Assembly (NCBI RefSeq): GCF_000006565.2
Contig: NC_031475.1
Span: forward strand, 4,416,522-4,480,521
Length of the DNA: 64,000 bases
Reading direction: 5' to 3'
DNA from: Toxoplasma gondii ME49
Lineage: Eukaryota; Apicomplexa; Conoidasida; Eucoccidiorida; Sarcocystidae
Shown: one piece after another, positions 60,460-64,000 of the stretch
Layout: the number at the start of each line of letters is the position of its first letter
Numbering within the stretch: the first letter of the stretch is position 1
Position numbers and translations under genes: made by a program
Notes under the pieces: generated by a model
The model's database searches: none
What the model was told of the DNA's origin: nothing
The model's input: only the letters and a program-made list of their open reading frames with translations

Positions 60460-62525
60460 GCTTAATACATCGGTGTGTGTGTCACCTTAACTCCTCCTAT
60501 GTATGTATGTATATATATATATATATGCGTATGTAGATGCGTATGGGGTAGCACGGTAAACGAATGCGTGTTGAAAGAGAAGTGTCACGACTGTGTGCAT
60601 TGGTGCACGAATGCATGCACTCATGTTGCTACTGACGTCGGGGTGTATATAGGCTTTCGTCAGCGCTTTAGGTTGTTGAGAGCGGTTGTGTTTGTGATTT
60701 GCGCAACGGGGCTTGCTCGCGTGCTTTTGGGACGGCTCCCACTGAAGACACGCTCCCTCTGTTTCCGTCGCTAAGCCTTTCCATTCTCTCCGTTCCCTCG
60801 TTTACTGCATGGGCTCAGGTGCTCGAAATGACAACGAAGTTCATGGATGACCCGTTCCGCGTCCTCGTAAAGCGTGATGAATTGACGTTGGAAGGGATCA
60901 AGCAGTTCTTCGTGGCAGTTGAGAGAGAGCAGTGGAAGTTCGACACGTTGACGGATCTCTACGACACTCTCACCATCACGCAGGCGGTCATCTTTTGCAA
61001 CACCAAGGCCAAAGTTGAGTGGCTGGCGCAGAAGATGAAAGAAGCGAACTTCACGGTAAGGGTTTTATGGGCAGGGACTTGCGTGAACGAGCGCTGCTGG
61101 GGCGACGACCGCCAGGGTGCGCTAGGCTGTGTCGACAACTGGGCAGGCGGTTACGCAGCCACTCTCGTTTCGACATGTTGTATACGATCTGAAACCTGAA
61201 CACGGGTTTGGTCGCAACACGCTAAGGCAAAGAAACAAAAAGGCTCTTTTGGTACGGTGGCGATGATCACGGCGGTGCCATTGGAAAGGTGCCAACAGTA
61301 TCAAGACAAGGGTGCTTTTTATAGAGGAGGGAAGCGGTGGAGGCAGAACTGTTAGATTCATTCGACGCGTGTCTGTCCTTTCTTTTCAGGTCAGCCGCAT
61401 GCATGGTGACATGCCTCAGCAAGAACGTGACGAGATTATGAGGCAGTTTCGAGGAGGCCAGAGCCGCGTCCTCATCGCCACCGACGTCTGGGGTCGTGGA
61501 TTGGATGTTCAGCAGGTGCGTGTTCGAGACAACACGTGGTGAAATTCCTCTTGTCTGTTGCCATTTTCCTCGAGTTTCATTTCTCGTCTCTGTCGACTGC
61601 GTCTGGCGCCGTTGCGTTCTTGCGGTTGTCACTTAGGTGCATGTCTGGGTTCTCTTCCAATGTGTCTGTGGCGAGGCACAGAGAGCGGCGGTGTTCTTTT
61701 TCATGTTACATTTGCTCTTGTCGCTACTAGCTGTGTGTACTCCTTTGCAATCCCTGTATTCTCAGGTGTCTCTCGTTATTAACTACGACTTACCCAACAG
61801 TCGTGAGCTCTACATCCATCGCATCGGTCGCTCCGGTCGTTTCGGCCGCAAGGGTGTTGCTATCAATTTCGTGAAGGTATGATACGCCAACTGGACAGGA
61901 AAGCCTCTTCACCCACAGCGCCTGTATACGCAGCGATGTGGACTTCCGTGGCCGCGATTGCTGCGAGGGCTGCCCTTCCCTTCTGCATGTGTCTCCGTCT
62001 CTCCATTGTGAACCGTTCATGCGCGATCGCTTACGTCACAGAATGCGTTTTAAATCAGTGCAGGCGTACAAGAGACTTCTGTGCGTCGGATACATTTGTA
62101 TGAGCATATATATATATATATATATATGCGTATGTATATATTTCCGGTCTTCTTTTTCGTCGTAGGTTGCGGATGCAGGATTCGAGACCAGTTGCTGTGT
62201 TTCTGTGTACGTGCGAGTTCCAGTAGCACCTTTCGTTTGCGACGATGCGGGGGCGGTTTGCATTCGGGTGTCTGGAGTGCCTGGGTGGCTGCATCGTTGG
62301 GCTGTCGTTCGGGATCACACAACTACATCCGCTTGTTTCGGCACGACGAATTGCGAATTAGAGTCGCTGGCGGTACTAAAATGGCAGATTTACACGTGAC
62401 GGTTTCACATGCGTTTGTATGTTTTCTCTGTTCAGAACGACGATATTCGTATTCTTCGAGATATCGAGCAGTACTACGCAACACAGATCGACGAAATGCC
62501 AATGAATGTCGCAGATCTTATTTAG
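59534..62525 (+). CDS. EIF4A3: ATP-dependent RNA helicase eIF4A-III, exon junction complex core
   Basis: A DEAD-box helicase that clamps RNA in the exon junction complex and links splicing to mRNA surveillance. Exons: 59534-59893, 60107-60370, 60819-61055, 61390-61515, 61766-61876, 62436-62525; 395 residues, all five introns in phase 0. Motifs run in order: Q motif [14 protein letters not shown], Walker [26 protein letters not shown], then in the second RecA domain [22 protein letters not shown], motif [11 protein letters not shown] and motif [10 protein letters not shown]. The C-terminus [15 protein letters not shown] to MNVADLI matches the eIF4A3 (not eIF4A1) signature almost residue for residue, as does [12 protein letters not shown]. 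It is slightly shorter than human eIF4A3 (411) at the N-terminus. Motif V has Gly where DEAD-box proteins normally have Ala (ARGLD). Confidence 0.97.
60423..60526. repeat. (AT)n microsatellites in the second eIF4A3 intron
   Basis: AT runs at 60423-60459 (with one interruption) and 60511-60526, between exons 2 and 3. Confidence 0.9.
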
Positions 62526-64000
62526 GCATGAAGAACCGATGAGGACAGAGTTTGGAATGCTCCAAACGCAAAGCCTTGGTAGTTTCCACGGTGACCATGG
62601 CAGAGTTGTACTCTTCACCTCTGTCGTTCGGACCTTTCGTTTGCCCGTTACTCCGAAAGACTCAGGTGTATGTGACGTGCATCAAAAAACATTTCTGTGT
62701 TGACAGGAAGTTTTCTTAACTCACAGTGACATTCCAGCGTCTCGTTTGCTCTGTTTTATTAAAAAATAGCCTTTTCTCTTTTTTCCTCGTGCCTCCCCAT
62801 GGTGGCTGACTGCGTGCAAGTTCGCTAGAACAGTGAGAGAGCAGTACTGATAGTGAGGAGGAGGAGAAAGGCCTTGAGATACTCACGTACCCCCGGAGCC
62901 CCTGTACTGGGCTTCACTTAACAGCACATCCTTGCTAGGTTCACAGCTTATTTTTGCACCAACGAAAAGTTACAACGCCCTGTGCTTGATGATAGCAGGG
63001 ATGTATGATGGCATCCTCAAATTTGCTGTCGCATGCAGCGAAACGTCTAGTCACTTTGTCGGGGCGTAGCGGATGAACTCACGCTTTGAACAGTTCGCTG
63101 CTGCCGAAAACGTGGAAGCCTCACAGCTCGCCCCTTTTTATGTTAGACGTGGAGACAGGAATGCCACTGTGTAGAGTCCAGGCATGCATTTGTCGACTCT
63201 CCACATTCTAAGCCTTGGCCGACCCACTCTATACCAAACAGTTCGTCATCCGCTGAATCGAACTAGTGCAAAACCGGTGACAGACGAGGCGCATCGTTTC
63301 CCCGGTGACTGCGGCGTATTTGTTGTTAGAGGAACGGAACCCCGTTTCTGGTTCAGTAGTCACCGTTGTGAGCAAGAGTCGACATACCTCCCGCTTTACA
63401 TTAACGTTGCGGTGCCTGACAGCCACCGGTCTATCGAGTGCTGACGGTTATTCCCGAAAGTATCCTTAGATTGGAATATACCTTTTGAGCATTCGACACT
63501 GGGCGAACCCTTTTTATTTGAATGAGCTAGCAGAACCCCCAATCCACCAGCAGCAGGGATGCCCTGAACGTTATGCAGGGATGCACAACATAGTTTGTCT
63601 TACAGGATGTGCCTGGCAGTAACAGGTATGAGGTTGAAAGATGCAGGACAGGTAGCAGGACTGCTGCACAGTGAGACAATTCACGCGTACTATTATCCCC
63701 TTCTCTGTTCAATCGCATCTCTTTGAAACAAAACGCTTCTACAGTGGGCTTGAGTTGAACACGTGCGCCATCACACTTCCGAACTTTTTTGTATTAAGCG
63801 TCGTGGTCGCCACGACTATTCTGATATTCGACCCCGTTCTCTCCGTCATCCGGATCTCTAGCGTTTGCCCAGCAATACCCGTTTCTGTAGTGTCAGAATC
63901 TTTGCTAGCCACAGCACAGCACGCTGTTGAGACTTCCGAATGCCGACATTAAGTAGAACCTGTTGTCGCGAGTACTGAATGACAGTGCCGAATTGTTGGC
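62526..64000. other. Downstream of eIF4A3, no recognised gene
   Basis: The eIF4A3 3' UTR and further spacer. Small ORFs such as 63671-63952 lack recognisable features. Nothing is called. Confidence 0.5.

Noticed and set aside
63671..63952. Plus-strand hydrophobic 93-codon frame near the right edge
   Set aside because: One weak hydrophobic stretch only; no evidence of a gene.

Overview
The window looks like nuclear DNA of a cyst-forming coccidian apicomplexan (Toxoplasma/Neospora/Hammondia-like). Genes are split by many short GT-AG introns. Proteins carry Ser/Ala/Arg-rich low-complexity insertions. TGCATGC motifs lie in upstream regions, and introns and spacers hold many (TA)n and (CATA)n microsatellites. 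No prokaryotic operons, CRISPR arrays or IS elements are visible. The species is inferred from style, not from a marker. Exon models were built by hand from splice consensus plus phase agreement: every junction quoted keeps the reading frame, but none has been checked against RNA.

Layout. (1) 1-12538, minus strand: a very large SAC-domain phosphoinositide phosphatase, 11 exons, at least 1936 residues, whose C-terminus runs off the left edge. (2) 12539-14971: divergent promoter region. (3) 14972-22061, plus: CCCH zinc finger plus WD40 protein (zfwd-like), 10 exons. (4) 22062-25746: spacer with TA microsatellites. (5) 25747-31830, plus: J-domain protein with a transmembrane segment after the J domain, 9 exons, one of them joined by an apparent GC-AG intron. 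(6) 31831-35733: spacer. (7) 35734-42553, plus: an unrecognised multi-span membrane protein with a long acidic helical tail, 10 exons. (8) 44279-44920, minus: a small secreted protein with an ASP5/TEXEL-like RRL near its end. (9) 46912-48471, minus: intronless IFT52. (10) 51351-56748, plus: PPPDE/DeSI-type isopeptidase, 6 exons. (11) 59534-62525, plus: eIF4A-III, the exon-junction-complex helicase, 6 exons, all introns in phase 0.

The genes do not form one pathway. They cover phosphoinositide metabolism, a probable RNA- or ubiquitin-linked WD protein, a J-protein co-chaperone, the secretory pathway, flagellar assembly (in coccidia needed only by the male gamete), SUMO/ubiquitin-type deconjugation and mRNA processing. 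The least explained items are the 877-residue membrane protein, the small secreted protein, and a plus-strand frame at 45384-45863 interrupted by a single stop.
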